64,000 bases of DNA from Blastococcus sp. TF02A-26 (GCF_003319125.1 NZ_QOHG01000004.1:62001-126000); one strand, 5' to 3'. Positions 17,799 to 28,019 are shown, counted from the first letter of the stretch. Notes: a model not told the origin generated them from the sequence alone. Translations and numbers: made by a program.

Positions 17799-18466
17799 GT
17801 GTCCGCTCTCCTCTCGTCGCCGGCGACGGCGCCGGACCTGCGCCCCCGGGCCTTGTCCACGGCTCTGCGCACCATCTCGACGAAGAGCGCGTGCACCCGG
17901 CGGTCCCCGGTCAGTTCGGGGTGGAAGCTGGTGGCCAGGAGGTCCCCCTGGCGAACCGCCACGATCTTACCGTCGCCCGTCCCGCCGAGTACCCGGCCGA
18001 GGACCTGCACCCCCGGCCCGGCCTCCTCGACCCACGGCGCCCGGATGAAGACGGCCGGCACCGTCGCCTCCCCCAGCCGGACCGTCGACTCGAACGAGTC
18101 CACCTGCCGGCCGAAGGCGTTGCGCCGCACCGTCACGTCCAGCCCGCCGACGGTCGGCTGGTCGGCGGGGGCGTCGAGCAGCCGGTCGGCCAGCAGCACC
18201 ATCCCGGCGCAGGAGCCGTACACCGGCAGCCCGTCCCGGACGGCGACCCGCAGCGGCTCCATCAGCCCGAACCGGGTGGCGAGCTTCGCGATCGTCGTCG
18301 ACTCGCCGCCGGGCAGGACGAGGCCGTCCACCGCGGCGAGCTCCCCGGGCCGGCGCACCGGCACGGCGGTGGCACCCTCGGCGGTCAGCGCCGCCAGGTG
18401 CTCGCGGACGTCGCCCTGCAGCGCCAGTACCCCGACGGTGACGTCCCCCGCTCCCCCGGCCGTCAC
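17795..18466 (-). CDS. pdxT: Pyridoxal 5'-phosphate synthase glutaminase subunit PdxT
   Basis: 223 residues. Class I glutaminase giving ammonia to PdxS for PLP synthesis. [19 protein letters not shown] opens the fold; [15 protein letters not shown] is the oxyanion loop; the catalytic Cys is in [13 protein letters not shown] (about residue 88) and the His/Glu pair in SFHPELTGD. The GTG start overlaps the pdxS stop (GTGA), so subunit production is coupled. Confidence 0.95.
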
Positions 18467-19371
18467 CAGCCGCGGGTGGCGAACCGCTCGGACTCGGGCA
18501 GCGTGGCGACGTTGATGCCGACCATCGCCTCGCCGAGACCGCGGGACACTTTGGCGATCACGTCGGGGTCGTCGGCGAAGGTCGTGGCCTGGACGATGGC
18601 CGCCGCGCGCTGCGCCGGGTCGCCGGACTTGAAGATGCCCGAACCGACGAAGACGCCCTCGGCGCCCAGCTGCATCATCATCGCCGCGTCGGCCGGGGTG
18701 GCGATGCCGCCGGCGGTGAAGAGGACGACGGGCAGCTTGCCGGTGCGGGCGACCTCGGCCACCAGGTCGTACGGCGCGCGCAGCTCCTTGGCCGCCACGA
18801 ACAGCTCGGGCTCGTCGAGCGTGGTCAGCTGCCGGATGCCGGCGCGGATCGAGCGCATGTGCCGCACGGCCTCGACGACGTTGCCGGTCCCGGCCTCGCC
18901 CTTGGAGCGGATCATCGCCGCGCCCTCGGCGATCCGGCGCAGCGCCTCGCCCAGGTCGGTGGCGCCGCACACGAACGGCACGGTGAACGCGTGCTTGTCG
19001 ATGTGGTGCGCCTCGTCGGCCGGGGTGAGCACCTCGGACTCGTCGACGTAGTCCACGCCCAGGCTCTGCAGGACCTGCGCCTCCACGAAGTGCCCGATCC
19101 GCGCCTTGGCCATCACCGGGATGGAGACCGCGGAGATGATCCCCTCGATCATGTCCGGGTCGCTCATCCGCGAGATGCCGCCCTCGGCGCGGATGTCGGC
19201 CGGCACCCGCTCGAGCGCCATGACGGCGACGGCCCCGGCGTCCTCGGCGATCCGGGCCTGCTCCGGCGTGACGACGTCCATGATGACGCCGCCCTTGAGC
19301 TGCTCGGCCATGCCGCGCTTGACCGCGCCGGTGCCGATGGCGCGCGCGGGGGTCTGATCGGGCGTCGACAT
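18463..19371 (-). CDS. pdxS: Pyridoxal 5'-phosphate synthase lyase subunit PdxS
   Basis: 302 residues. A (beta/alpha)8 enzyme making PLP from ribose 5-phosphate, glyceraldehyde 3-phosphate and ammonia. [20 protein letters not shown] (about 13-32) leads to [29 protein letters not shown] (first catalytic Lys) and [19 protein letters not shown] (second Lys, phosphate site). ATG 19371 is preferred over an upstream ATG because the family starts here. The PdxST route fits an organism lacking the PdxA/PdxJ pathway. Confidence 0.96.
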   Translation of the reverse strand: MSTPDQTPARAIGTGAVKRGMAEQLKGGVIMDVVTPEQARIAEDAGAVAVMALERVPADIRAEGGISRMSDPDMIEGIISAVSIPVMAKARIGHFVEAQVLQSLGVDYVDESEVLTPADEAHHIDKHAFTVPFVCGATDLGEALRRIAEGAAMIRSKGEAGTGNVVEAVRHMRSIRAGIRQLTTLDEPELFVAAKELRAPYDLVAEVARTGKLPVVLFTAGGIATPADAAMMMQLGAEGVFVGSGIFKSGDPAQRAAAIVQATTFADDPDVIAKVSRGLGEAMVGINVATLPESERFATRGW

Positions 19372-19422
19372 GGCACTGGCCTCGCAGGAGCTCGGGGGTC
19401 GGGCCCTGACTGGACCCACTCC

Positions 19423-19428
19423 ATCCTA
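19423..19428 (-). promoter_or_regulatory. -10 element for pdxS
   Basis: TAGGAT on the minus strand, leader about 45 bases, between the LemA-like gene and pdxS. Confidence 0.45.
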
Positions 19429-19436
19429 AGAGGAGG

Positions 19437-19976
19437 TCAGGAGCGGCCCGGACCGGCGGTGCCGACCAGCTCCCCGAGGCTGTCGTCGATGTCGAAGTAG
19501 CGCGGCAGCGGCCGCCGGGCGTGCAGCCGCAGCAGCCGGGACAGCCGGCGCCCGCGCAGCTCTGCCGTGTCCCGGACGGCGTCGTTGTAGAACCGCCGGG
19601 CCAGGCCGACCCGCTGGGCGGTGCCGGACAGGTCCGCGGCCAGTGCCGGGGCCAGCTGGGGCAGCTCGCCGACCAGCGCACGCAGCTCCCGGCCCAGCAC
19701 GTTCTCGGCCAGCTCGCGGTCCGGCGTCCACGGCAGCCGGGCCCCGGCCGCCGCCCGCGCCAGACCGGCCGTCCGCTCCGGTCCCAGCAGCGGGGCGGCC
19801 TCGCGGGCGACCTCGGCCGCGAGCGCGGCACGGCGGCGCAGCTGGGTCTCCAGCGCCGTGCGCGCCCGGTCCACCCGGGCCTCCAGGCGGCGCAGCCGGG
19901 TCAGCGTCCACGCCGTCCACACGGCGAGGAGCAGGACGACGACGCCGGCGACGATCGTCCAGACAGGGAGGCCCAC
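19437..19976 (-). CDS. LemA-like membrane protein of unknown function
   Basis: 179 residues. One N-terminal transmembrane helix (about 3-24) is followed by a helical, Arg/Ala-rich body. [24 protein letters not shown] and [15 protein letters not shown] resemble the helical repeats and C-terminal block of LemA proteins, but it lacks the classic LemA N-terminus. No enzymatic motif is seen. Lies between pimA and pdxS; mycobacteria have unrelated small genes here. GTG 19976 is supported by TAGCCT 8 bases upstream. Confidence 0.7.
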   Translation of the reverse strand: MGLPVWTIVAGVVVLLLAVWTAWTLTRLRRLEARVDRARTALETQLRRRAALAAEVAREAAPLLGPERTAGLARAAAGARLPWTPDRELAENVLGRELRALVGELPQLAPALAADLSGTAQRVGLARRFYNDAVRDTAELRGRRLSRLLRLHARRPLPRYFDIDDSLGELVGTAGPGRS

Positions 19977-19984
19977 GACGGTGG

Positions 19985-19990
19985 AGGCTA
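19985..19990 (-). promoter_or_regulatory. -10 element for the LemA-like gene (leaderless)
   Basis: TAGCCT on the minus strand, 8 bases before GTG 19976, overlapping the pimA stop codon. Confidence 0.45.
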
Positions 19991-21205
19991 GCGCCGCACC
20001 CGCCGCCGGAGGGGCTGCCGGCCCGGCCCGGTCGCGCCGATCACGTCGGCGTCGTCGTCGGAGGCGGTGACCTCCCCGCCGCCCGGCAGCACCACCGTCT
20101 CGTAGACGGCGAGCACCCGGCGGGCGACGACCGACCAGTCGTAGGCCCAGGCGGCCTCCCGCCCACGGGCGGAGAGGTCCGCGCGGCGGTCGGGATCGGC
20201 CAGCAGGTCGCCCAGCGCCGTGGCCAGCGCGGCGGGGTCGCCCCGCCGGACCAGGACGCCCACCTCGCCGTCCTCCAGGACGGCGGCGAAGGCGTCGAGG
20301 TCGGCGGCGACGATCGGGGCCCCGGCGGCGAGCGCCTCGATGAGGATGATCCCGAAGGACTCCCCCAGCAGGTTGGGCGCGCAGTAGACGTCCACCGACC
20401 GCAGGAACGCCGCCTTGTCGGCCTCCGTGAGCTCGCCCAGGAGCTGGACGTGCGGACGCAGCTCCGGGGGGATCGACGCCTGCAGCGCCTCGGGGTCGCC
20501 CCGGCCGGCGATGAGGAGCCGCACGTCGGGGTGCCGCCGGACCACCGCGGGCAGGGCCTCGAGCAGCACCGGCAGGCCCTTGCGGGGCTCGTCGTAGCGG
20601 CCGAGGAAGCCGATGGTCGGCATCCCGGCGCCCCGGGTCAGGCCGGGCAGCGGCGGACCGTCGGCGAACGGCGCCACGTGCACCCCGTTCGGGATGACGA
20701 CGGCGTCGCCGCCCAGGTGCTCCACCTGGAGCCGGCGGGCGAAGTCGGAGACCGCGATCCGGCCGCTGATCCGCTCCAGCCAGGGCCGGATGACCGGCCC
20801 CCAGGCGGTGAGCCACTTGGACCGCACGGTGGCGGCGTGGAACGTCGCCACGATCGGGCCCTTGGCGATCATGAGCACGAGCAGGCCGATGGACGGCGGC
20901 GCCGGGTCGTGCACGTGGACGACGTCGAAGTGGCCCTCGCGCAGCCAGCGGCGGACGCGGGCCGCCGAGATCGGGCCGAACTGCACGCTGGCCATCGAGC
21001 CGTTGTACGGGATCGGCACGGTGCGTCCGGCGAAGGTGACGTGCTCGGCCGGCAGCGACTCCTCGTGCTGGGCCGGGGTCAGGACCTCCACGTGGTGGCC
21101 GAGGCCGCGGAGGGTCTCGGCCAGGTCGCGCACGTGGTACTGGACACCGCCGGGGCGGTCCCAGTGGTACGGGCAGACGATCCCGATGCGCAGCGGCCGG
21201 TCCAT
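19988..21205 (-). CDS. pimA: Phosphatidylinositol alpha-mannosyltransferase (PimA-like)
   Basis: 405-residue GT-B glycosyltransferase, family GT4. RIGIVCPYHWDRPGGVQYHVRDLA (about 6-29) has the GGVQ donor/acceptor loop of PimA; PIPYNGSMASVQFGP and VVHVHDPAPPSIGLL follow. The C-terminal domain has GFLGRYDEPRKGL and the E-x7-E motif ESFGIILIEALAAG for GDP-mannose. It should add the first mannose to phosphatidylinositol at the inner membrane face. The cluster pgsA-acyltransferase-pimA matches the mycobacterial PIM locus. Confidence 0.93.
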   Translation of the reverse strand: MDRPLRIGIVCPYHWDRPGGVQYHVRDLAETLRGLGHHVEVLTPAQHEESLPAEHVTFAGRTVPIPYNGSMASVQFGPISAARVRRWLREGHFDVVHVHDPAPPSIGLLVLMIAKGPIVATFHAATVRSKWLTAWGPVIRPWLERISGRIAVSDFARRLQVEHLGGDAVVIPNGVHVAPFADGPPLPGLTRGAGMPTIGFLGRYDEPRKGLPVLLEALPAVVRRHPDVRLLIAGRGDPEALQASIPPELRPHVQLLGELTEADKAAFLRSVDVYCAPNLLGESFGIILIEALAAGAPIVAADLDAFAAVLEDGEVGVLVRRGDPAALATALGDLLADPDRRADLSARGREAAWAYDWSVVARRVLAVYETVVLPGGGEVTASDDDADVIGATGPGRQPLRRRVRR

Positions 21206-21206
21206 C

Positions 21207-22121
21207 TCAGCGACGCGTCTCGGGGTCGGGCGGTACGTCGGGCCAGATCCGGCCGAGCACGTGCCAGTCCTCGGGCTGCCGGGCGATCGTCGAGGCGAAG
21301 GCGTCGGCGACGGCCTGGGTGGCGGCGGTGACCCGCTCGCGCAGCCGGCCGGAGGTGCCCACCGGGACCTCCGGGGTCCAGGTGAGCCGCCACCCGCGCT
21401 CGGTGAACGAGCAGACCATCGGCAGCAGCGCCGCGCCGGTCTGGGCGGCGAGCACCGCCGGGCCGCCGGGCATGGTGGTGGGCCGCCCGGCGAAGGTGAC
21501 CGGGATGCCGTTGCCGGGGAGGTCGCGGTCGCTGAGCAGGCACACCGTGCCGCCGCCGTCGAGCCACTCGCGCAGCACCGTGGCGCTGGGCCGCGGCCCT
21601 CCTGTCAGCGGGACGACGCGCATGCCCAGCGACTCGCGGAACTCCAGGAACCGGCGGTAGAGCGACTCCGGCTCCAGGCGCTCGGCGACGGTCAGGAAGG
21701 GACCGCCGAGGCGCTCGACGAACCAGACGGCCGCGGCGTCCCAGTTCCCGCTGTGCGGCAGCGCCGCGATCACCGGCCGGCCCTCCGCGAGCACCCGGTC
21801 CAGGTGCTCCCCGCCGACCACCTCGACATCGCGCAGGATCCGTTCCCGGGACAGCCGCGGCAGCCGGAACGTCTCCTGCCAGTAACGCCCGTAGCTGCGC
21901 ATCGCCCGCAGGGTCAGCGCGTCGAGCTCGGCCTCGTCCAGGGTGCCGCCGGTGATCACCCGCAGGTTCGCGCGCAGCTGCCGGACGCCCCGCCCGTCGC
22001 GACGGGCGACCCAGGCGAAGGCGGCGTCGAAGCCCCCGCGGGCCACCGGCTCGGGCAGCGCCTTGACCGCGCTCCACCCGGCGGCGTAGGCGAGGTCGGT
22101 CAGCCGGGCGGCCGCCGTCAC
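21207..22121 (-). CDS. Phosphatidylinositol mannoside acyltransferase
   Basis: 304-residue lysophospholipid-acyltransferase family protein (LpxL/HtrB-like). ALPHSGNWDAAAVWF holds the HxxxxD-type active site (H...D), followed by RFLEFRESLGMRVVPL and FAGRPTTMPGGPAVLA. It lies directly between pgsA and pimA, as PatA (Rv2611c) does in M. tuberculosis, which puts an acyl chain on the mannose of PIM1/PIM2. GTG start overlaps the pgsA stop (GTGA). Confidence 0.9.
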   Translation of the reverse strand: MTAAARLTDLAYAAGWSAVKALPEPVARGGFDAAFAWVARRDGRGVRQLRANLRVITGGTLDEAELDALTLRAMRSYGRYWQETFRLPRLSRERILRDVEVVGGEHLDRVLAEGRPVIAALPHSGNWDAAAVWFVERLGGPFLTVAERLEPESLYRRFLEFRESLGMRVVPLTGGPRPSATVLREWLDGGGTVCLLSDRDLPGNGIPVTFAGRPTTMPGGPAVLAAQTGAALLPMVCSFTERGWRLTWTPEVPVGTSGRLRERVTAATQAVADAFASTIARQPEDWHVLGRIWPDVPPDPETRR

Positions 22122-22750
22122 GGGGCCGCCGGGGTGCTCGGCAAGGACCGTCCGCTCGCCTGCCGGTGCACCTCCACCCCGCGCTGCACCACGGTGACGA
22201 GGCTGCCGGCCAGCAGCACCCACAGCCCGACGTGGACGGCGTAGGGCAGGCCGAGGCCGTACAGCCCGGTCCCGGTCAGCACGAGGATCAGCCGCTCGGT
22301 CCGCTCCACGATCCCGACGTCGCAGCGCAGCCCGACGCCCTCGGCGCGCGCCTTCACGTAGGAGGTGAGCACCCCCAGCACCAGGCACAGCAGGGCCACC
22401 AGGGCGAGCAGGCGGTTGTCGCCCTCGCCGGTGAACCACCAGACGAGCGCCCCGAAGACGGCGGCGTCGACCACCCGGTCCAGGCTGGAGTCGAGCACCG
22501 CGCCGAACAGCGAGCCGCCGCCGCGGGCCCGGGCGAGGGCGCCGTCGAGCATGTCGAGCAGCACGAACACGGTGACGGTGAACGCGCCCCAGAAGAGGTG
22601 CCCGGTGGCGATGAGCCCGACCGCGCCGGCGACCGCGCCGAGCGTGCCGGTGACCGTGACGGCGTCCGCGGTGACCCCGGCGCGCAGCAGGGCGCCGACG
22701 ACCGGCGCCCAGAACCGGCCGACGGCCGCGCGCGCCCCCGAGCCGAGCAT
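22118..22750 (-). CDS. pgsA: Phosphatidylinositol phosphate synthase (CDP-alcohol phosphotransferase)
   Basis: 210 residues with about six membrane helices. The CDP-alcohol phosphotransferase signature DxxDGxxAR-x8-GxxxDxxxD is present as DMLDGALARARGGG ... GAVLDSSLDRVVD (about 66-95). In actinobacteria this gene next to pimA makes phosphatidylinositol phosphate from CDP-diacylglycerol and inositol phosphate. ATG shares a base with the HIT gene's stop (TGATG). Confidence 0.92.
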   Translation of the reverse strand: MLGSGARAAVGRFWAPVVGALLRAGVTADAVTVTGTLGAVAGAVGLIATGHLFWGAFTVTVFVLLDMLDGALARARGGGSLFGAVLDSSLDRVVDAAVFGALVWWFTGEGDNRLLALVALLCLVLGVLTSYVKARAEGVGLRCDVGIVERTERLILVLTGTGLYGLGLPYAVHVGLWVLLAGSLVTVVQRGVEVHRQASGRSLPSTPAAP

Positions 22751-23319
22751 CAGGCGTCCCCGGTGTCGGACGTGCGGGCCGGCAGCGAGGAGGGCCAGGA
22801 CGCGGCCAGCAGGTCCCGGGTCTCGCGCAGCACCTGCGGGAGCACCCGGGTCAGCCCGATGACCGGCATGAAGTTGGTGTCCCCGCCCCAGCGCGGCACC
22901 GCGTGCTGGTGCAGGTGGTCGGCGATGCCGGCGCCGGCGACCGACCCCTGGTTCATCCCGATGTTGAAGCCGTGAGCGCCGCTCACCGAGCGCACCACGC
23001 GCATCGCCGTCTGGGTGAACAGGCCCAGCTCGGCGACCTCGTCCGCGGTGAGGTCGGTGTAGTCCGGCACGTGCCGGTACGGGACCACCATCAGGTGGCC
23101 GGCGTTGTACGGGTAGAGGTTGAGCACGGCGTAGACCGAGGCGCCGCGGGCGACGATCAGCCCCTCCTCGTCGTCCATCTGCGGGATGAGGCAGAACGGG
23201 CAGTCGTGCGCGCCGGTCGGCTTGCCCTCGCCGCGGATGTAGGCCATCCGGTACGGCGTCCACAGGTGCTCGAAGACGGTCGTGGGACCGCCGTCGTCGC
23301 TCGCGCCGTGCTCGCTCAT
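22750..23319 (-). CDS. HIT-family diadenosine tetraphosphate phosphorylase/hydrolase
   Basis: 189 residues. [20 protein letters not shown] opens the HIT fold (possible zinc Cys pair), [15 protein letters not shown] the nucleotide pocket and [10 protein letters not shown] the HIT triad. The mycobacterial gene in this place (Rv2613c) is an Ap4A phosphorylase. Cleaves Ap4A-type alarmones. ATG overlaps the thrS stop (ATGA). Confidence 0.93.
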   Translation of the reverse strand: MSEHGASDDGGPTTVFEHLWTPYRMAYIRGEGKPTGAHDCPFCLIPQMDDEEGLIVARGASVYAVLNLYPYNAGHLMVVPYRHVPDYTDLTADEVAELGLFTQTAMRVVRSVSGAHGFNIGMNQGSVAGAGIADHLHQHAVPRWGGDTNFMPVIGLTRVLPQVLRETRDLLAASWPSSLPARTSDTGDA

Positions 23320-25355
23320 CCGGCGACCTGGAGCGCCTCGGCCGCCGGGTCGGAGTTCGCCCGCGAGGCGACCCAGTCGACGACGGCCGCGACGGCGTGG
23401 GCGACCGGGACACCGTTGTGCTGGCTGCCGTCACGGAAGCGGAAGGAGACCGCGCCGGCCTCGGCGTCGGTGGCGCCGGCGATGAGCACGAAGGGCACCT
23501 TCTGCTTGCTCGCCGTGCGGATCTTCTTCTGCATGCGGTCGTCGGAGTCGTCGACCTCGACCCGGATGCCCTTCGCCCGCAGCTCCAGCGCGACGTCGGC
23601 CAGGTAGGGCACCTGCTCGTCGGTGACCGGGATGCCGACCACCTGCACCGGCGCCAGCCAGGCCGGGAACGCGCCGGCGTAGTGCTCGGTGAGCACGCCG
23701 AAGAACCGCTCGATCGAGCCGAACTTGGCCGAGTGGATCATCACCGGCTGCGCCCGGTCACCGCCCGGGGTCGTGTACTCCAGGCCGAAGCGGGCCGGCT
23801 GGTTGAAGTCGTACTGGATGGTCGACATCTGCCAGGTGCGGCCGATGGCGTCGCGCGCCTGCACGGAGATCTTCGGGCCGTAGAACGCCGCGCCACCCGG
23901 GTCGGGCACGAGCTCCAGCCCGGTCTCGCGGGCGGCGTCCTCGAGGACCTGGGTGGCCAGCGCCCACTCCTCGTCGGACCCGATGAACTTGGCCTGCTTG
24001 TCCGGGTCGTCGCCCCGGGTGGACAGCTCCAGGTAGTAGTCGTCCAGGCCGAAGTCGCGCAGCAGCCCGAGCACGAAGGCCAGCAGGTGCCGGACCTCGC
24101 CGGGCGCCTGCTCGGGGGTCACGTAGCTGTGCGAGTCGTCCTGGGTGAGCCCGCGCACGCGGGTGAGGCCGTGGACCACGCCGGACTTCTCGTACCGGTA
24201 GACCGAGCCGAACTCGAAGAAGCGCAGCGGCAGCTCGCGGTAGGACCGCCCGCGCGACCTGAAGATCAGGTTGTGCATGGGGCAGTTCATGGCCTTGAGG
24301 TAGTACTCGCTGTTCTCCAGCTCCATCGGCGGGAACATCGTGTCGGCGTAGTGCGGGAGGTGCCCGGAGGTCTCGAAGAGGCCGCCCTTGCTGATGTGCG
24401 GGCTGCCGACGTAGTCGAAGCCCTCCTCGAGGTGCCGCGCGCGGACGTAGTCCTCCATCTCGCGCTTGACCACCCCGCCCTTGGGGTGGAAGACGGCGAG
24501 CCCGGAGCCGATCTCGTCGGGGAAGCTGAACAGGTCGAGCTCGACGCCCAGGCGCCGGTGGTCGCGGCGCTCGGCCTCGGCGAGGTGCTCCAGGTAGGCC
24601 TTGTGCGCGTCCTTGCTCTCCCACGCGGTGCCGTAGACGCGCTGCAGCTGCGGGTTCTTCTCGCTGCCGCGCCAGTAGGCCGCCGCCGACCGGGTGAGGC
24701 TGAAGGCGGGGATGTTCGACGTGCGCGGCAGGTGCGGGCCGCGGCACAGGTCGGTCCAGACCCGGTCGCCGGTGCGTGCGTCGAGGTTGTCGTACATCGT
24801 CAGCTGGGCGCCGCCGACCTCGACGTCGGCACCCTCGGCCGCCTCCCCGGCCCCACCCTTGAGCCCGATGAGCTCGAGCTTGTACGGCTCGTGCGCGAGC
24901 TCGGTCTGCGCGTCGGCGTCGCTGATCTCCCGGCGGGCGAAGTGCTGCCCGGCGCGGACGATCTCGGTCATCCGCTTCTCGAGCGCCTGCAGGTCCTCGG
25001 GGGTGAACGGCCGCTCGGGGTCGAAGTCGTAGTAGAAGCCGTTCTCCACCGGCGGGCCGATGCCCAGCCGGGTGCCGGGGAACAGGTCCTGCACGGCCTG
25101 GGCGAGCACGTGCGCGGTCGAGTGCCGGATGACCGCGCGGCCGTCGGGGCTCGCCGCCGGCACGGGCTCCACCTCGGCGTCGGCGTCGGGGGTCCAGGCG
25201 AGGTCCTTGAGCTCGCCGCTGACCACCTCGCGGACGACGACGGCGCCGTCGGGCCCCTTGAGCGGGACGCCGGCGTCCTTGAGCGCCTGCAGGGCCGTCG
25301 TCCCGGCCGGCACCCGGATCGGGGCGACAGCGGCAGGGAGGGGCGCGGCGGACAC
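23316..25355 (-). CDS. thrS: Threonine-tRNA ligase
   Basis: 679-residue class II synthetase. A TGS-like N-terminus (about 1-70) is followed by the editing domain with [24 protein letters not shown] (zinc His pair), then the catalytic core with motif 2 [23 protein letters not shown] and the zinc ligands MNCPMHN. The C-terminal anticodon domain starts near 570 ([13 protein letters not shown]). GTG start with TAGGAG upstream. First gene of the thrS-HIT-pgsA-acyltransferase-pimA unit. Confidence 0.97.
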   Translation of the reverse strand: MSAAPLPAAVAPIRVPAGTTALQALKDAGVPLKGPDGAVVVREVVSGELKDLAWTPDADAEVEPVPAASPDGRAVIRHSTAHVLAQAVQDLFPGTRLGIGPPVENGFYYDFDPERPFTPEDLQALEKRMTEIVRAGQHFARREISDADAQTELAHEPYKLELIGLKGGAGEAAEGADVEVGGAQLTMYDNLDARTGDRVWTDLCRGPHLPRTSNIPAFSLTRSAAAYWRGSEKNPQLQRVYGTAWESKDAHKAYLEHLAEAERRDHRRLGVELDLFSFPDEIGSGLAVFHPKGGVVKREMEDYVRARHLEEGFDYVGSPHISKGGLFETSGHLPHYADTMFPPMELENSEYYLKAMNCPMHNLIFRSRGRSYRELPLRFFEFGSVYRYEKSGVVHGLTRVRGLTQDDSHSYVTPEQAPGEVRHLLAFVLGLLRDFGLDDYYLELSTRGDDPDKQAKFIGSDEEWALATQVLEDAARETGLELVPDPGGAAFYGPKISVQARDAIGRTWQMSTIQYDFNQPARFGLEYTTPGGDRAQPVMIHSAKFGSIERFFGVLTEHYAGAFPAWLAPVQVVGIPVTDEQVPYLADVALELRAKGIRVEVDDSDDRMQKKIRTASKQKVPFVLIAGATDAEAGAVSFRFRDGSQHNGVPVAHAVAAVVDWVASRANSDPAAEALQVAG

Positions 25356-25406
25356 GGGAACTCCTACGGATCGTGGGCGGACCGGCCGGGCGGCCGGGAC
25401 ACCAGC

Positions 25407-25412
25407 AGCGTA
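25407..25412 (-). promoter_or_regulatory. -10 element for thrS
   Basis: TACGCT on the minus strand, giving a leader of about 45 bases containing TAGGAG. No long T-box-like leader is present. Confidence 0.4.
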
Positions 25413-25449
25413 TCCACCGGTCCACCCGCTTTCGGGCGTGCGTCGCCGG

Positions 25450-26571
25450 TCAGGCGGGGACGATGCGCAGTCCGGCCGCCACCGCCCCCCGCGCGTCGAG
25501 GACCTCCGTCACCCGGGCGGCGGTGCCGGGGTCGGCGGGGACCAGCCGGACGGCGTCGGGGCCGAGCTCGATCGCGACCGGCACCGCCTCGGCGAGGGTG
25601 ACGGCGAAGCGCCCGTCGGGCCCGCGGGTGAACGTGAAGCGGGCGATGACCGAGTCCTCGGTCGCGTGGCCGCGGGTGGCGTGCTCGGCGAGCGCGTTGC
25701 CCAGGCCGTAGGCCGCCCACTCGTCGCCGATCCGGACCATCGGCTGGACGACGTGGGCGTGGTGACCGAGGACGAGGTCGACGTCGGGCGAGGCGAGCAG
25801 GGTCGCCACCGCCTCCTCCTGCGCAGCGGTGGGTTCGTGCTCGTACTCGGCGCAGCAGTGCAGGCTGGCCACGACGATCTCCGCGCCGGCGGCCCGGGCC
25901 CGGGCGGCTGCCTCCAGCACCGGGGTGACGTCGGGGACGTCGACGACGTCGACCGACCACTCCCGGCCCGGGGGCAGCGGCACGCCGTTGAGCGAGAACG
26001 TGGCCGCGACGTGCCCGACGGTCACCCCGTCGACATCGACCAGCGTCGGCGTCGTGCTCTCGGCGGCGCTGCGGGCGGTGCCGCTGTGCGCGATCCCGGC
26101 CGCGTCCAGCGTGTCGAGGGTGCGCACCAGCCCGGCGGTGCCGGCGTCCAGGGAGTGGTTGGAGGCCGTCGAGCACAGGTCGTAGCCCGCGCCGGCCAGC
26201 GCGTCGACGATCTCCGGCTGGACCGAGAAGCTCGGATACCCGGAGTACGGCCCTCCCTGCGGGGCGACCGGCGTCTCGAGGTGGCAGACCGCGAGGTCGG
26301 CCGCGGCGGTGATCGGCGCCACCGGGGCGAACACGGCGGAGAAGTCGTAACCGCCGCCGGGGAGCTCCGCGCCGCCGGTCAGCGCCCGCCCCTGGTGCAC
26401 CAGCACGTCACCGGTCGCCACGAGGGTGATCTCCTCCGGCGGCGGCGGAGCCGCGGAGGAGCCGGCGCCCGGCGGCGCTCCGGCCGGGGCCGGGTCCGCG
26501 GCGCCGCAGCCGGCCAGCACCAGCAGCGCGGCGAGGACGGCGGGGCGGCACCGGAGGCCCGTCGTCGACAC
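25450..26571 (-). CDS. CapA-family (PGA_cap) lipoprotein
   Basis: 373 residues. Signal peptide with lipobox LAGC (Cys22), then [51 protein letters not shown] and [13 protein letters not shown], the metallophosphatase-like metal ligands of the CapA/PgsA family. Some members take part in poly-gamma-glutamate export; no capB/capC genes are nearby, so the role here is open. GTG 26571 is fixed by TAGCGT 7 bases upstream. Downstream of the MOSC gene, but apparently with its own promoter. Confidence 0.88.
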   Translation of the reverse strand: MSTTGLRCRPAVLAALLVLAGCGAADPAPAGAPPGAGSSAAPPPPEEITLVATGDVLVHQGRALTGGAELPGGGYDFSAVFAPVAPITAAADLAVCHLETPVAPQGGPYSGYPSFSVQPEIVDALAGAGYDLCSTASNHSLDAGTAGLVRTLDTLDAAGIAHSGTARSAAESTTPTLVDVDGVTVGHVAATFSLNGVPLPPGREWSVDVVDVPDVTPVLEAAARARAAGAEIVVASLHCCAEYEHEPTAAQEEAVATLLASPDVDLVLGHHAHVVQPMVRIGDEWAAYGLGNALAEHATRGHATEDSVIARFTFTRGPDGRFAVTLAEAVPVAIELGPDAVRLVPADPGTAARVTEVLDARGAVAAGLRIVPA

Positions 26572-26578
26572 GACGCGG

Positions 26579-26584
26579 ACGCTA
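26579..26584 (-). promoter_or_regulatory. -10 element for the CapA gene (leaderless)
   Basis: TAGCGT on the minus strand, 7 bases before GTG 26571; it overlaps the MOSC stop codon. Confidence 0.5.
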
Positions 26585-27151
26585 GCGGCGCGCCGGCTCC
26601 GCGCCGGTGAGCGACACCGGGTCCCCGACCGCGACCGCGCCGGGCCGCAGCACGTCGGCGTAGACCCCGAGACAGTGCTTCGGCAGTCGGGTCAGGCGCA
26701 GGACCGCCTCCCCCACCTGGAGCTCCCGGCCGACCCAGGTCCGCTCGTCGTCGGCGGCGTGGAGGGTGAGCACCAGGTTGGCCCGCGGGTCCTCGGCCGA
26801 GCAGCCGGCCGGCACCTCCCCGGTCGCCGCGAGCTCGACGGCCCGGCGGCTGACGAGGTGCACGGCGGCACCCTGGGGCCCCGCATCGGGTGCGGCGAGC
26901 CGCACCGGCCGGCCGAGCACCGCGCTCAGCGCCGCGGTGTCGGCGTCGACGTCGCCCGTGGCGGCGACCTCGTGCAGCCGCGGCGCGGTCCTCGCCCGCA
27001 CCGGCTCACCGGTGACGGCGTCGACGACGGCGTGCACCCGGTCGCCGCGCAGGCCGTCGGCGTCGACGTGCGCCTGCGGAACCGACCGGCCGCCCGCCGA
27101 CTTCACCGGGTACACGAGCACCTGCTCGACGACCCCGACCACCGTGCTCAC
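26582..27151 (-). CDS. MOSC domain protein
   Basis: 189 residues. An N-terminal beta-barrel (VEQVLVYPVKSAGGRSVPQA) joins a MOSC core with ANLVLTL and the conserved Cys in RLPKHCLGVYADVL. MOSC proteins are sulfur-carrier or molybdenum-cofactor-related, for example YcbX and the moco-sulfurase C-terminus. The substrate is unknown. GTG 27151 is chosen because TAGCGT lies 7 bases upstream and no ribosome-binding site is seen; upstream in-frame codons would be HNH-gene sequence. Confidence 0.85.
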   Translation of the reverse strand: MSTVVGVVEQVLVYPVKSAGGRSVPQAHVDADGLRGDRVHAVVDAVTGEPVRARTAPRLHEVAATGDVDADTAALSAVLGRPVRLAAPDAGPQGAAVHLVSRRAVELAATGEVPAGCSAEDPRANLVLTLHAADDERTWVGRELQVGEAVLRLTRLPKHCLGVYADVLRPGAVAVGDPVSLTGAEPARR

Positions 27152-27158
27152 CGGCGCG

Positions 27159-27164
27159 ACGCTA
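27159..27164 (-). promoter_or_regulatory. -10 element for the MOSC gene (leaderless)
   Basis: TAGCGT on the minus strand, 7 bases before GTG 27151, overlapping the HNH stop codon. Confidence 0.5.
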
Positions 27165-27551
27165 CGCACCCGCCGCGCGGGGGGCGCGCCTGCGCAGCCG
27201 GCGGAGCTGGGCGTCGATGTAGGGACGCGCGCGGCGCTGGCCACCCCGGGCCGCGATGGCGGCGGCCAGGTCGGTGAGCGCCCGCTCCAGGCGCGGCGCG
27301 TCCGGCGACCAGCCGCGCCGCCGGCACTCCTCCAGCCACTCCACCGGCGCGGCGTGCCCCCGGGCGGCGTTGCAGCGCCGGCAGGCCGCCACCTCGTTCT
27401 CGGCCCAGGAGGGACCGCCCTTGACCCGCGGGACGACGTGCTCGGTGGTCGCCGGGACCAGCCCTCCGAGCGTCCGCCCGCACCAGATGCAGGTGGCGCC
27501 GTCGCGCACCAGCGCCGCGGTCAGCCGGGCGGCGCGGTCGGGCTGGGGCAC
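27162..27551 (-). CDS. HNH endonuclease-domain protein
   Basis: 129 residues. ATCIWCGRTL and CRRCNAARG form the zinc ribbon around TEHVVPRVKGGPSWAENEV, the HNH core with catalytic His. The C-terminus is basic and helical. Could be a DNA nicking or repair enzyme or a domesticated homing-type nuclease; there is no sign of a mobile element around it. GTG start preceded by GGGGGA. Confidence 0.85.
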   Translation of the reverse strand: MPQPDRAARLTAALVRDGATCIWCGRTLGGLVPATTEHVVPRVKGGPSWAENEVAACRRCNAARGHAAPVEWLEECRRRGWSPDAPRLERALTDLAAAIAARGGQRRARPYIDAQLRRLRRRAPRAAGA

Positions 27552-27591
27552 TCCCCCATGGTCCGCCCCGGACGCCGATCCCGCCGCCGGC

Positions 27592-28011
27592 TCAGGGGGC
27601 CGGGACCTCCCGCGGGACGGCGATCGTCTCCAGGGCGGCGCGCTGGCGGTCGGACAGGGGCACGGCCGCGGTGCGGTCGTCGTCCACGTTCGCGAGCACG
27701 ACCTGCGCGTCGACGACGGGCCGCCCGCCCCGGTGCAGGCGGACGGCGAGCTCGACGGAGGTCCGGCCGATGCGGACGACGTCCACCTCGAACTCGCCCG
27801 GCGCCACGAAGACCTCGTGGCGGTAGTCGAAGGCCACCCGGACCACCGCGAGGTGGCGGGGGTGGAGCAGGTCGTCCCCGAGACCGATCAGCACCTCCTC
27901 CCAGACCTGGGACACCGCGTCGACCACGAGGAAGTGCGGTGCGTGGACGCCCTCCCGGAGCCAGCCCTCGGGGAACGAGCGGGAGGAGACGAGGCGGGAG
28001 AGTGCGGGCAC
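27592..28011 (-). CDS. Hotdog-fold acyl-CoA thioesterase
   Basis: 139 residues. HFLVVDAVSQVWEEVLIGLGDDLL and VAFDYRHEVFVAPGEFEVDVVRIGRTSVEL are typical of the 4-hydroxybenzoyl-CoA/YbgC thioesterase group: the active-site Asp in the first block, the YRxEVF strand in the second. Substrate not determinable. GTG 28011 is supported by TAGCGT 8 bases upstream. Confidence 0.78.
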   Translation of the reverse strand: MPALSRLVSSRSFPEGWLREGVHAPHFLVVDAVSQVWEEVLIGLGDDLLHPRHLAVVRVAFDYRHEVFVAPGEFEVDVVRIGRTSVELAVRLHRGGRPVVDAQVVLANVDDDRTAAVPLSDRQRAALETIAVPREVPAP

Positions 28012-28019
28012 GACGAGGC

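Noticed and set aside
27162-27551. HNH gene as part of a mobile element
   Set aside because: No inverted repeats, integrase or transposase nearby and base use matches its neighbours.
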